Shown here in pieces: positions 41,891 to 49,714 of a DNA stretch of 64,000 nt (positions within the stretch are counted from its first letter, which is position 1; each line of letters begins with the position of its first letter). Source of the DNA: Chryseobacterium sp. R2A-55 (lineage in GTDB: Bacteria > Bacteroidota > Bacteroidia > Flavobacteriales > Weeksellaceae); assembly GCF_021401085.1 (NCBI RefSeq), contig NZ_JACBFP010000008.1, forward strand, positions 62,001-126,000. Reading direction: 5' to 3'. Both the position numbers and the translations under genes were made by a program. Under the pieces are notes generated by a model, which saw nothing but the letters and a program-made list of their open reading frames with translations, had not been told where the DNA came from and searched no databases.

Positions 41891-42775
41891 ATGATATTGG
41901 AAAATACAGAAATAACAAAATATACTTTCTCTGGGCACGACTCCTTTCAATGCCGACAACTTTGGCTGAAAAAGGGGTACGATTATGTTCAAGAAGGCAA
42001 GAATTTTAATGACGAAGATGCGGTTGTACAACTTGGCGTTGGAAAAAATATGGTTTCATCCATTCGTTTTTGGCTGAAAGCTTTCAATATTATTAACAAT
42101 AAAGACATTCCAACTGAATTTGGCAAACGACTATTTGATGATGAAACAGGTTATGACCCCTTTTTGGAAGATGAAGCTAGTCTTTGGCTTTTGCATTATC
42201 AATTAGTGAAAAATGGTTATGCTTCTATTTACTCCATCATTTTTAATGAATTCAGAAAAGAGAAACTGTTTTTTAACAAAGAAACCTTTGTGAATTATGT
42301 AAAGAGAATTGGTGAGAGTAATACCGATTTGAATTTCAATGAAAATACGGTTGCTAAAGATTTTATCGTTTTTGCCAATCTATATAAAAACGACCCTGAA
42401 AATAAAGATGTCGAAGACAGCTTTTCGGGAATTCTGTCTGAAATTGAGCTTTTAAAAACAACAGGGAAAGGCAAAGAAGAACAATTTTACATTGAAAATA
42501 CTGAAAGAGATAATCTCCCCGTAGCGGTTGTATTGTTCACAATACTTGATAATTCAAACTACGGTAACTCTATAAGTCTGAATTCCTTGGAGTTTGACTT
42601 GAATAGTCCGGGTTCAATTTTCGCTTTAAATCGCTCAGGCTTGCTGAATAAAATTTCTGAAATCGGTAGTGAGTTAAAAGATATCACTTTTACTGACCAA
42701 GCAGGGATTAAAGAGTTGCAATTCAAGAATAAATCAGACGCTTACAAAATATTAGACACATACTATGGCAAATAA
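41891..42775 (+). CDS. DUF4007 family protein
   Basis: 294 residues. The family signature is at the start: FSGHDSFQCRQLWLKKGYD, then VVQLGVGKNMVSSIRFWLKA. The acidic box and LWLLHYQLVKNGYASI follow. DUF4007 proteins are, to my knowledge, neighbours of DNA phosphorothioation-type genes (DndC-like reductases) and restriction-like ATPases. Here it overlaps the next gene by 11 bases. No DndC-like or cysteine desulfurase gene is present in the window. Confidence 0.75.
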   Translation: MILENTEITKYTFSGHDSFQCRQLWLKKGYDYVQEGKNFNDEDAVVQLGVGKNMVSSIRFWLKAFNIINNKDIPTEFGKRLFDDETGYDPFLEDEASLWLLHYQLVKNGYASIYSIIFNEFRKEKLFFNKETFVNYVKRIGESNTDLNFNENTVAKDFIVFANLYKNDPENKDVEDSFSGILSEIELLKTTGKGKEEQFYIENTERDNLPVAVVLFTILDNSNYGNSISLNSLEFDLNSPGSIFALNRSGLLNKISEIGSELKDITFTDQAGIKELQFKNKSDAYKILDTYYGK

Positions 42776-43439
42776 TTTCACAACATCGGTAAATATTATC
42801 AGGGACACTGATAGGGATTTCAACTATATCCCAACGCCCAATGCTAAACAAGTTGTTAGCCAAATAGTTAATGACTTTAAAAAAGGTATTCGTTCATTTA
42901 ATGTGGTTGGTACTTATGGAACTGGGAAATCCTCTTTCCTTTTAGCATTTGAGCAGAGCATCAAAGGAACAAAACGATATTTTGAACCGAATTTCACATT
43001 AAACCCTAAATACGATTTTGTAAAAATTGTTGGCTCATACGCTTCCATAGTAGAACAGTTTGCTGATGTTTTTGAAGTTCAAACCAACAAGAACCAACAA
43101 GAAAATATTTTTTCAGAAATATTCAATCGTTATCATTCCATTGGCAAGGAGAACAAGGTGTTATTTATTCTAATTGACGAGTTTGGGAAGTTTTTAGAGT
43201 ATGCAAGTAAGCACAATCCTGAAAAAGAATTATACTTTGTACAGCAACTTGCAGAATTCTGCAATAACCCAAAGCACAATATTGTTTTGATTACTACGGT
43301 TCATCAAAGTTTAGAATCTTATGCATATGGACTAAGCAAAACGCAACAACAAGAATGGACGAAAGTAAAAGGGCGTTTCCGTGAAATTACCTTTAACGAG
43401 CCTGTTGAACAACTTTTGTTTTTGATAAATCTAAATTAA
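42765..43439 (+). CDS. P-loop ATPase of the DUF4007 operon (3'-truncated)
   Basis: 224 residues, beginning FTTSVNIIRDTDRDFNYIPT. Walker A is VGTYGTGKSSFLLAF (about 49-63) and Walker B is KVLFILIDEFGKFLEYA (about 126-142), followed by LITTVHQSLESYAYGL. It ends abruptly after FNEPVEQLLFLINLN. As I know these ATPases, they are far longer, so the 3' part seems to have been replaced by the cargo block. The breakpoint is within a few bases of 43436. Confidence 0.7.
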   Translation: MANNFTTSVNIIRDTDRDFNYIPTPNAKQVVSQIVNDFKKGIRSFNVVGTYGTGKSSFLLAFEQSIKGTKRYFEPNFTLNPKYDFVKIVGSYASIVEQFADVFEVQTNKNQQENIFSEIFNRYHSIGKENKVLFILIDEFGKFLEYASKHNPEKELYFVQQLAEFCNNPKHNIVLITTVHQSLESYAYGLSKTQQQEWTKVKGRFREITFNEPVEQLLFLINLN

Positions 43440-43447
43440 CTGATTTA

Positions 43448-43981
43448 ATGCTTAATAATGTTGTTTTCATAGGAGGTATTCACGGAGTTGGTAAAAGTAC
43501 AATTTGCCAACACGTTTGCCGTGAACTGAATATAGAATATTTATCGGCAAGTGAAGTTTTAAAATGGGAAGATATAAATGAAGATGTAAAGAATAAAAAA
43601 GTTGAAGATGTTCCCCTTACACAAAACAGGCTTATCACAGGCTTAAAAAATGCACTCCAAGAAGATAAGAATTACTTATTAGACGGTCATTATTGCTTGC
43701 TTAACAAAAACAATGAAGTTGAAAAAATCTCATTAGATACGTTTAATCAAATTAAACCGATAGCACTTGTTCTGATTTTGGGAGATGTAAAAGAAATTAA
43801 AAAACGACTTGAGACAAGGGATAATAAGCCATACGAATACGAACTTTTGGAGCGTTTGCAAAATAGCGAGTTAGCTTATGCAAAAGTTTTATCACAGGTT
43901 TTGAATATCCCTTTACATATTGGGAAGAATGATGATTATTCAAATATTTTGGTTTCACTTCGGGAAATGATAAAAAACTAA
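43448..43981 (+). CDS. P-loop nucleotide kinase-like protein
   Basis: 177 residues. Walker A is FIGGIHGVGKSTICQ at residues 7-21. The pattern NRLITGLKNALQEDKNYLLD, GHYCLLNK and IALVLILGDVKEIKKRL, RDNKPYEYELLERLQNSELA resembles AAA/adenylate-kinase-like proteins with a small lid. Its substrate is unknown. It is the first gene right of the truncated ATPase, 8 bases from its stop, and begins the cargo block. Confidence 0.7.
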   Translation: MLNNVVFIGGIHGVGKSTICQHVCRELNIEYLSASEVLKWEDINEDVKNKKVEDVPLTQNRLITGLKNALQEDKNYLLDGHYCLLNKNNEVEKISLDTFNQIKPIALVLILGDVKEIKKRLETRDNKPYEYELLERLQNSELAYAKVLSQVLNIPLHIGKNDDYSNILVSLREMIKN

Positions 43982-43993
43982 TTAGCATTGATA

Positions 43994-45049
43994 ATGGAAA
44001 ACTCTTTTTTCATATTTACAGATAAAAATAATCCCGTTCAATTAGAGCGGTTTCATATTTGTACGTGGGAGTTTAATAATAACAGCTCATTAGTTGAGTT
44101 TGGTTTTGAAATATCTAAAGACTCGATAAAAGACAATAGTCTAACTATTTCTCTTTTTATCCCTTGGGTTTCAAAAGCTTGTGAAACAAAAGATTTATAT
44201 GAAAAATTGAGTATTACTGAAAATAGTCGTTTTATTTTTAATGATTCCGTTATCAACACGGTTTCATTAGACGGAGGAAGAAATAAATCAGGTGTTATTC
44301 ATAAATTTAGTGGAAGAAATGAACTTTGTATTTTACCTGCAACGGTTGAAATCAAGGAGAATAATTTAGTTTCAGCTACTTTAAATCTTCAACCTTATCA
44401 AGAATATGAACAAAAATCAAAGCCAAACATATATTTTCGATTCTGGATTAAGCCATCTGCACCTTATATCTCAATGAGAAAAAAAGGAATAAATAAATCC
44501 ACGATCATTTATGATATTAAGGTTAACGAACGCAGAAACATTCCCGATGACAAAGTTTCATATTTCATTGATAAACAATTGTGTGAAATAAAAACTTGTT
44601 TTTCGTTCAACATCGTACCTAATAAATATGATATTGTATTCTTTGATAACTTTTCCTTGAAGAATGTAAGGACTTTAGAGTATGATTCGTTCAATAAATT
44701 TTTAGGAGACAAACGAGTTAAAAAAGATGAACTAATTGTAGTTTTTAATAAAAAGCAAAATGCGGAGTCATTCTCATTTTTTTCTATTTATTCAATGGAA
44801 AGAATTGGAACAGGTCAGTTTGCATTAGCAATTCTCATAAATATCATTTGTGGTATTTTACTTTTTATACCAGCATATAGAAAATCATTCAACCCCGAAC
44901 TATTGTTTTCACAGGTTTGGTCGAATTTACCGATTGAAATATTTTTTGCATTTGGATTGGCTACTCTAACATTCATATATTTCATTTTTCCATCGCTTCA
45001 AAGCAACTGGAAAAAAACAATAGATTGGATGAAAAACAAATTGAGATAA
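43994..45049 (+). CDS. Hypothetical protein with two C-terminal membrane helices
   Basis: 351 residues from the ATG at 43994; an upstream TTG is also in frame. The first 270 residues form a soluble, beta-rich domain with no recognised family. Helices lie at about 279-297 and 315-336, and the C-terminus is basic (KKTIDWMKNKLR). A cytoplasmic sensor domain tethered to the membrane by a pair of helices is a frequent shape for abortive-infection effectors. This is a shape argument only. It lies 12 bases after the kinase-like gene. Confidence 0.5.
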   Translation: MENSFFIFTDKNNPVQLERFHICTWEFNNNSSLVEFGFEISKDSIKDNSLTISLFIPWVSKACETKDLYEKLSITENSRFIFNDSVINTVSLDGGRNKSGVIHKFSGRNELCILPATVEIKENNLVSATLNLQPYQEYEQKSKPNIYFRFWIKPSAPYISMRKKGINKSTIIYDIKVNERRNIPDDKVSYFIDKQLCEIKTCFSFNIVPNKYDIVFFDNFSLKNVRTLEYDSFNKFLGDKRVKKDELIVVFNKKQNAESFSFFSIYSMERIGTGQFALAILINIICGILLFIPAYRKSFNPELLFSQVWSNLPIEIFFAFGLATLTFIYFIFPSLQSNWKKTIDWMKNKLR

Positions 45050-45052
45050 ACT

Positions 45053-46555
45053 ATGAAAGCATTACTCGACACAAATATCATCATTCATAGAGAAGCATCA
45101 AGGGTTATCAACCAAGATGTTGGTATTTTATACCGCTGGTTGGAGCGAGCAAAATACATAAAGTGTGTTCACTCTTTAACTATCTCTGAAATTGAGAAAT
45201 ACAAAAATCAGCAAGCAGTTGAAACTTTTCAGATAAAATTAGACAGTTACGAACAAATTGAAATTCCTTCTCCTTTACAAGCAGAGGTTAAAGCTGTTTC
45301 AGAAAAAATAGATGTTAATGAAAATGATAAAAACGATACACAGCTATTAAATGAGGTCTTTGTTGGTCGGGTAGATATTTTGATTACCGAGGATAAAAAG
45401 ATACGAAAGAAAGCCAAAGAATTAGGGATAGATGACAAGGTTTTTACAATAGATTCTTTCCTTGAAAAGACCTTTGCTGAACACCCTGATTTAGTAAATT
45501 ATAAGGTTCTTAATGTCCAGAAGTTGAAATTTGGCAGGATAAATCTTGAAGATGATTTTTTTACAAGTCTCAAAGAAGATTATATCGGTTTTGACAAATG
45601 GTTTATTAAGAAGTATGATGAGGAAGCCTATATTACAATAAACTCAAATAATGGTTTGCTATTGTCATTTCTATATCTTAAGGTCGAAGATCAGGATGAA
45701 AAGTATTTAGATATAAGCCCTTCTTTTAACCCAAAAAGAAGATTGAAAGTTGGAACATTTAAGGTCATCAACAATGGATTTCGCTTAGGAGAGCGATTTA
45801 TGAAAATCATTTTTGATAACGCACTAAAAAACAAGGTTGAAGAAATATATGTAACGATATATGACAAGAGGGATGAACAGCGAAGATTAATTGACTTATT
45901 GGAACAATGGGGCTTTGTTTTGTGGGGTAATAAAAATGAGGAACTTGTTTATGTTAGAGATTTCAGTTTGAAATTTGACAAGAATAATTTGAAACAAACC
46001 TATCCTTTTGTCTCTAAAAACGAGGAGTGCTTTATTGTGCCAATATACCCAGATTATCATACTGAGTTATTGCCTGATTCTATTTTGAATAATGAATCTC
46101 CACAGGAATTTACTGAAGATTTTCCACACAGGAATGGAATAAACAAGGTGTATGTTTCTTGGGCTTTTGAACCTCACCCAAAAATGGGAGATGTTTTAGT
46201 CTTTTATAGAACTGGCGGGTATTACAAAAGCGTTGTTTCTACTATCGGAGTTGTGCAAGAAGTGAAATACGACTTTGACAATGAAGATGATTTCATTTTA
46301 TATTGCAGAAAAAGCAGCGTTTTTCCAGAAGACCAACTTCGAGAAATGTGGCGTTACAAAAAATCTAAGCCTTTTGTAGTTAGATTCTTGTATGTTTATT
46401 CTTTTCCACACAGAATAAATATGAAAGAGCTTATAGACTTAAAAGTCTTGGCAGGAGTAAATGACCCTCCAAGAGGTTTTAAAAAAATAACAAAAGAACA
46501 ATTTAATAACATTTTAAAAGCAACAAAAAGTGATGAAAGTTTTATTATCGATTAA
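45053..46555 (+). CDS. PIN - GNAT-like - EVE/PUA-like fusion protein
   Basis: 500 residues, three parts. Residues 1-140 are a PIN nuclease domain (KALLDTNIII with Asp6, SLTISEIEKY with Glu46, VDILITEDKKIRKKAKELG). The middle (about 180-310) resembles a GNAT acetyltransferase (LLLSFLYLKVEDQ, GFRLGERFMKIIFDNAL, WGFVLWGNKNEELVYVRDF). The C-terminal part (about 370-450) resembles an EVE/PUA fold (VYVSWAFEPHPKMGDVLVFY, VVSTIGVVQEV). Such fusions beside an ASCH gene are toxin-antitoxin-like or RNA-targeting. It overlaps the ASCH gene by 23 bases. Confidence 0.7.
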   Translation: MKALLDTNIIIHREASRVINQDVGILYRWLERAKYIKCVHSLTISEIEKYKNQQAVETFQIKLDSYEQIEIPSPLQAEVKAVSEKIDVNENDKNDTQLLNEVFVGRVDILITEDKKIRKKAKELGIDDKVFTIDSFLEKTFAEHPDLVNYKVLNVQKLKFGRINLEDDFFTSLKEDYIGFDKWFIKKYDEEAYITINSNNGLLLSFLYLKVEDQDEKYLDISPSFNPKRRLKVGTFKVINNGFRLGERFMKIIFDNALKNKVEEIYVTIYDKRDEQRRLIDLLEQWGFVLWGNKNEELVYVRDFSLKFDKNNLKQTYPFVSKNEECFIVPIYPDYHTELLPDSILNNESPQEFTEDFPHRNGINKVYVSWAFEPHPKMGDVLVFYRTGGYYKSVVSTIGVVQEVKYDFDNEDDFILYCRKSSVFPEDQLREMWRYKKSKPFVVRFLYVYSFPHRINMKELIDLKVLAGVNDPPRGFKKITKEQFNNILKATKSDESFIID

Positions 46556-46919
46556 ACCAGAGTTTGCTTTCAAAATATTTGATGGCGAAAAAAAATATGA
46601 GTTTCGAAAAGTTATATTTAAAAATCCAGATATAAGAACTGTAGTTGTTTATGCATCGTCTCCAGTTCAACAAGTTATTGGTGAATTTGAGATAGATGAT
46701 ATACTTAGCTCGTCTCCAGATGAGATCTGGGAATTAACAAAGAAATACTCTGGAATTTCAGAAATGTATTTTCACGAGTATTTTGAAAATAGGTTAGTAG
46801 CTCACGCCATAAAAATTAAAAATACAAAGAGATATAAGAAGCCTATGTCTTTAAAAGAGGATTTTAATGTGCTTCCTCCTCAGTCGTATTTATATCTTAA
46901 TGAAGAAGTAGTTTATTGA
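46533..46919 (+). CDS. ASCH-domain protein
   Basis: 128 residues from ATG 46533; a GTG just before is possible. The ASCH start KVLLSIKPEFAFKIFDGEKKYEFRK is diagnostic, with the conserved Lys/Glu/Arg pocket, followed by VVVYASSPVQQVIGEFEID. ASCH folds bind RNA or modified nucleotides. The overlap with the PIN-GNAT fusion gene suggests the two work together, possibly as toxin and modulator. Confidence 0.8.
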   Translation: MKVLLSIKPEFAFKIFDGEKKYEFRKVIFKNPDIRTVVVYASSPVQQVIGEFEIDDILSSSPDEIWELTKKYSGISEMYFHEYFENRLVAHAIKIKNTKRYKKPMSLKEDFNVLPPQSYLYLNEEVVY

Positions 46920-46926
46920 AAAGCGA

Positions 46927-48036
46927 ATGAACAACGAAGTCTTTTATAATATCAGCAAAATCATTGAAAGAGATAGCAAAACAACAACTTACAAGTTTGC
47001 ACTCTTACGTGGTGTAATTGATATTATTCAAGATAATTCACCATATATATCATTTTTAGAAAACCGTGTTCAAATACCGACTGGACTTCTTATTGAAAAA
47101 TGGTTGATGTACTATTATCCGATTTTGCAATCTCAGACCTCAATCCCGCAAATAAATGGTGAAACTAATCTAGCTTTTAGCAATCAGTTAAGTAAACTAA
47201 TTTTTGATTATGAAGCTCGTGGTGGGTTTTCTGCATTTTACAACGATTTAAAAAATAAAGGAATACCTGAAGATTTGCAAAGTGATTTTTTTGAACTAGC
47301 AAAAAAACTTAGAGATACGATTACTAAAATGCCAATGAAGTATATCGGGCGTTCTATATCTAACGAATTTTACTCCATATTCAATTATGAAAGTCAAACA
47401 ATCAGAAGAAGTTCAACAATTGACATTGAAACTTTAATCAAAGACTTCGGAACATTCTCTATTCCTTTTGAATACTATGAAGCATTTAAAATATTGGGTA
47501 GTTTCATCAATGGGCAACATTCTATTCTGTTTAAATGGGCGGAATTTTCAGTGAATGCGTCTGGAAATAATCTTTCTGTTCATAAAGTCCTTAATGAAGT
47601 TTTAAAGAGCCCTATTACTTTGAGAGATATTAAGGAATCGAAAAAGCTTTATAAAGATATTCTTCAAAAAGAAGGTAATGTTTATTGTGTTTGGACAGGC
47701 AGAAAAATTGTAAACTACGATATTGACCATTTGATTCCTTTCTCTGTATGGAAAAACAACGACCTTTGGAACTTGCTTCCTTCAGACTCAAGAATTAACA
47801 ACCAAAAGCGAGATAAAATACCAACACCAGAAATTATTGACAGGCAAAAAAATCTTATTCTTGATTATTGGGAAATCATATTTGAAAGTCAATCTAAACG
47901 ATTTCAGAAGGAGATTCAAGTTGCACTTTTAGGTAATCATTCATTTGATTCTTGGAAAAATATCGGCATTTCGCAATTACAAAACAGTTGTAATTATTTA
48001 ATTGAAAATAGAGGTTTTGAGGGATGGAAAATTTAA
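46927..48036 (+). CDS. HNH endonuclease domain protein
   Basis: 369 residues. The N-terminal 230 residues form a helical domain of unknown family (YKFALLRGVIDIIQDNSPYI and onwards). The HNH nuclease is at about 250-295: NVYCVWTGRKIVNYDIDHLI, PFSVWKNNDLWNLLPSDSRI and NNQKRDKIPT, with D-H, N and the trailing N/K typical of the HNH fold. It overlaps the methyltransferase-HIT gene by 13 bases. A nuclease and a methyltransferase encoded together suggest a modification-restriction-like or nucleotide-signal unit. Confidence 0.75.
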   Translation: MNNEVFYNISKIIERDSKTTTYKFALLRGVIDIIQDNSPYISFLENRVQIPTGLLIEKWLMYYYPILQSQTSIPQINGETNLAFSNQLSKLIFDYEARGGFSAFYNDLKNKGIPEDLQSDFFELAKKLRDTITKMPMKYIGRSISNEFYSIFNYESQTIRRSSTIDIETLIKDFGTFSIPFEYYEAFKILGSFINGQHSILFKWAEFSVNASGNNLSVHKVLNEVLKSPITLRDIKESKKLYKDILQKEGNVYCVWTGRKIVNYDIDHLIPFSVWKNNDLWNLLPSDSRINNQKRDKIPTPEIIDRQKNLILDYWEIIFESQSKRFQKEIQVALLGNHSFDSWKNIGISQLQNSCNYLIENRGFEGWKI

Positions 48037-48890
48037 AATCAAATCCAAATAGCCACTTAACCGCAAAGGAAAGAGATACACTCTCTTTTCCTGCAAAAAT
48101 ATTGCTTAATAAAAATTTAATAGTTGGTGATGTTTTGGACTTTGGTTGCGGTTATGGAAGTGATGTTAAATTGCTAAAAGCACAAGGAATAAATATTGAC
48201 GGCTACGACAAATTTCATTTTCCAGATTATCCGAGTAAAAAGTTTGACACAATAATTTGCTTTTACGTTTTGAATGTTCTTTTACCTGAAGAACAAGCAA
48301 CTGTTTTAATGGAATTGTCACAACTCATCAAACCAACTGGAAAAGTATACATAGCAGTAAGAAGAGATTTGCAATTTGAGGGATTTAGAACCCATAAAAT
48401 TCATCAAAAAAAAACTTATCAATGCAATGTGATTCTAAATTCAAAATCATTTTTCAGAAATGAAAATTGTGAGATTTACGAATATCAACACTACAACCAA
48501 ACAAAAAGAACTGAAAAGGTAGATTGTCCTTTTTGCAATCCTGATTCAGAAAGGGAACTTATTGTTGAATCCGCAACTGCTTATGCTATTTACGATAAAT
48601 TTCCAGTTAATCGTGGTCACGCCTTAGTTATTCCCAAAAAACATTGTTCCGATTATTTCGACTTATCATTCAAAGAACAAGCTGCTTGTATTTTTATGTT
48701 GAACAGAGTAAAAGAAATTGTTTCAGAAAAATTCAATCCAGATGGGTTTAACATTGGCATAAATATCGGTGAAAAAGCAGGTCAAACTGTTCATCACGTA
48801 CATATTCATTTGATTCCAAGATATGATGGAGATGTTGAAGAACCGAGAGGTGGTGTGAGAGGTGTAATTCCTAAAAGGCAAAAATATTGA
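48024..48890 (+). CDS. SAM-methyltransferase - HIT hydrolase fusion
   Basis: 288 residues. Residues 1-160 are a class I methyltransferase: VGDVLDFGCGYGSDVKLLK (motif I), FDTIICFYVLNVLLPEEQAT, and TGKVYIAVRRDLQFEG. Residues 170-288 are a HIT domain: CPFCNPDSERELIVES with a CxxC, VNRGHALVIPKKH, and the histidine triad GQTVHHVHIHLIPRYDGDV. HIT enzymes split nucleotide-phosphate bonds. The fused pair may act on one nucleotide or tRNA substrate, which is not known. Confidence 0.8.
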   Translation: MENLKSNPNSHLTAKERDTLSFPAKILLNKNLIVGDVLDFGCGYGSDVKLLKAQGINIDGYDKFHFPDYPSKKFDTIICFYVLNVLLPEEQATVLMELSQLIKPTGKVYIAVRRDLQFEGFRTHKIHQKKTYQCNVILNSKSFFRNENCEIYEYQHYNQTKRTEKVDCPFCNPDSERELIVESATAYAIYDKFPVNRGHALVIPKKHCSDYFDLSFKEQAACIFMLNRVKEIVSEKFNPDGFNIGINIGEKAGQTVHHVHIHLIPRYDGDVEEPRGGVRGVIPKRQKY

Positions 48891-48892
48891 TT

Positions 48893-49141
48893 ATGAAAGA
48901 TGTTTTCGGAAATAGAAAACCAGTTCAAATTGAAGTAAACGAATGGTGGTTTAATGGTAGGATAATCGTTAAACAAGAAGATTTTAGATTACCAAAATGG
49001 ATTTCTTTTTTGGATTCTGAAAGTTCAGATATTACTAAAGTTCATATGAGCAAGGCAGATGCAGTGAAATTTGCCTTAAAAAATCCTTTTTTCAAACCTG
49101 ACAATCAACCCATTGATTACATTGGTCTAGTCTTAACTTAA
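48893..49141 (+). CDS. Small hypothetical protein after the methyltransferase-HIT gene
   Basis: 82 residues from ATG 48893. Reads VFGNRKPVQIEVNEWWFNGR, then DFRLPKWISFLDSESSD. No family recognised, no signal or membrane helix. It starts two bases after the preceding stop, in the same operon. Confidence 0.55.
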   Translation: MKDVFGNRKPVQIEVNEWWFNGRIIVKQEDFRLPKWISFLDSESSDITKVHMSKADAVKFALKNPFFKPDNQPIDYIGLVLT

Positions 49142-49147
49142 AATATT

Positions 49148-49384
49148 ATGGAAAATACAAACACAATAATAATGTCTTTTGACAAATCAGATTTTAAAGA
49201 TTTATTGATTTTAGAAATGGTAAATCAAATGAAATATTATTGGGATGATAATCAAGTAATTGATTTGTTCCTTGATTCGGATTTCAATTTTGTAGCATCA
49301 AACAAAACAAAAGCAGAGAGAATAAAAGAGCTTATTTCCCAACACAAATCAGCATTGAAAAATAATCTTATAAATCATCAATGA
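49148..49384 (+). CDS. Small hypothetical protein
   Basis: 78 residues, acidic and helical (IMSFDKSDFKDLLILEMVN, KAERIKELISQHKSALKNN). It ends the plus-strand cargo operon and overlaps the convergent gene at 49368 by 17 bases. No family recognised. Confidence 0.5.
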   Translation: MENTNTIIMSFDKSDFKDLLILEMVNQMKYYWDDNQVIDLFLDSDFNFVASNKTKAERIKELISQHKSALKNNLINHQ

Positions 49385-49673
49385 AATCAATATTCGATTG
49401 ATATAGTTTTTCAGAAATCCTTCCTTCCATCAATTCAAGTTTCCATAAAGATTTTTTAAAATCAAACAATTCAGTTCTTCCGTAAAAGAGATTTTTGAAT
49501 TTCATAAATAGCTTACCTGGACAATTTGAATATAAATATTCTGAATAGTCTTGTGGGTTAGGAATCCCATACTTCCAACCTTCTGGGTATTCCGAAAAAT
49601 CCATTTCTTCCCATTTTCGGACACAGTCAATATAAACTTTCCAAGCTTCTGGAAATCTTTCTGAATTTGTCAT
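49368..49673 (-). CDS. Hypothetical protein, opposite strand in the cargo block
   Basis: 101 residues, Tyr/Trp-rich (ERFPEAWKVYIDCVRKWEEM, YPEGWKYGIPNPQDYSEYLY). No signal peptide or membrane segment, no family recognised. It is the last cargo gene before the helicase fragment, and its promoter region lies at the presumed right breakpoint (about 49.7 kb). Confidence 0.55.
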   Translation of the reverse strand: MTNSERFPEAWKVYIDCVRKWEEMDFSEYPEGWKYGIPNPQDYSEYLYSNCPGKLFMKFKNLFYGRTELFDFKKSLWKLELMEGRISEKLYQSNIDFIDDL

Positions 49674-49714
49674 ATTGTGAATGCATTAGAGTCACAAATT
49701 TACAAAATAATTAA

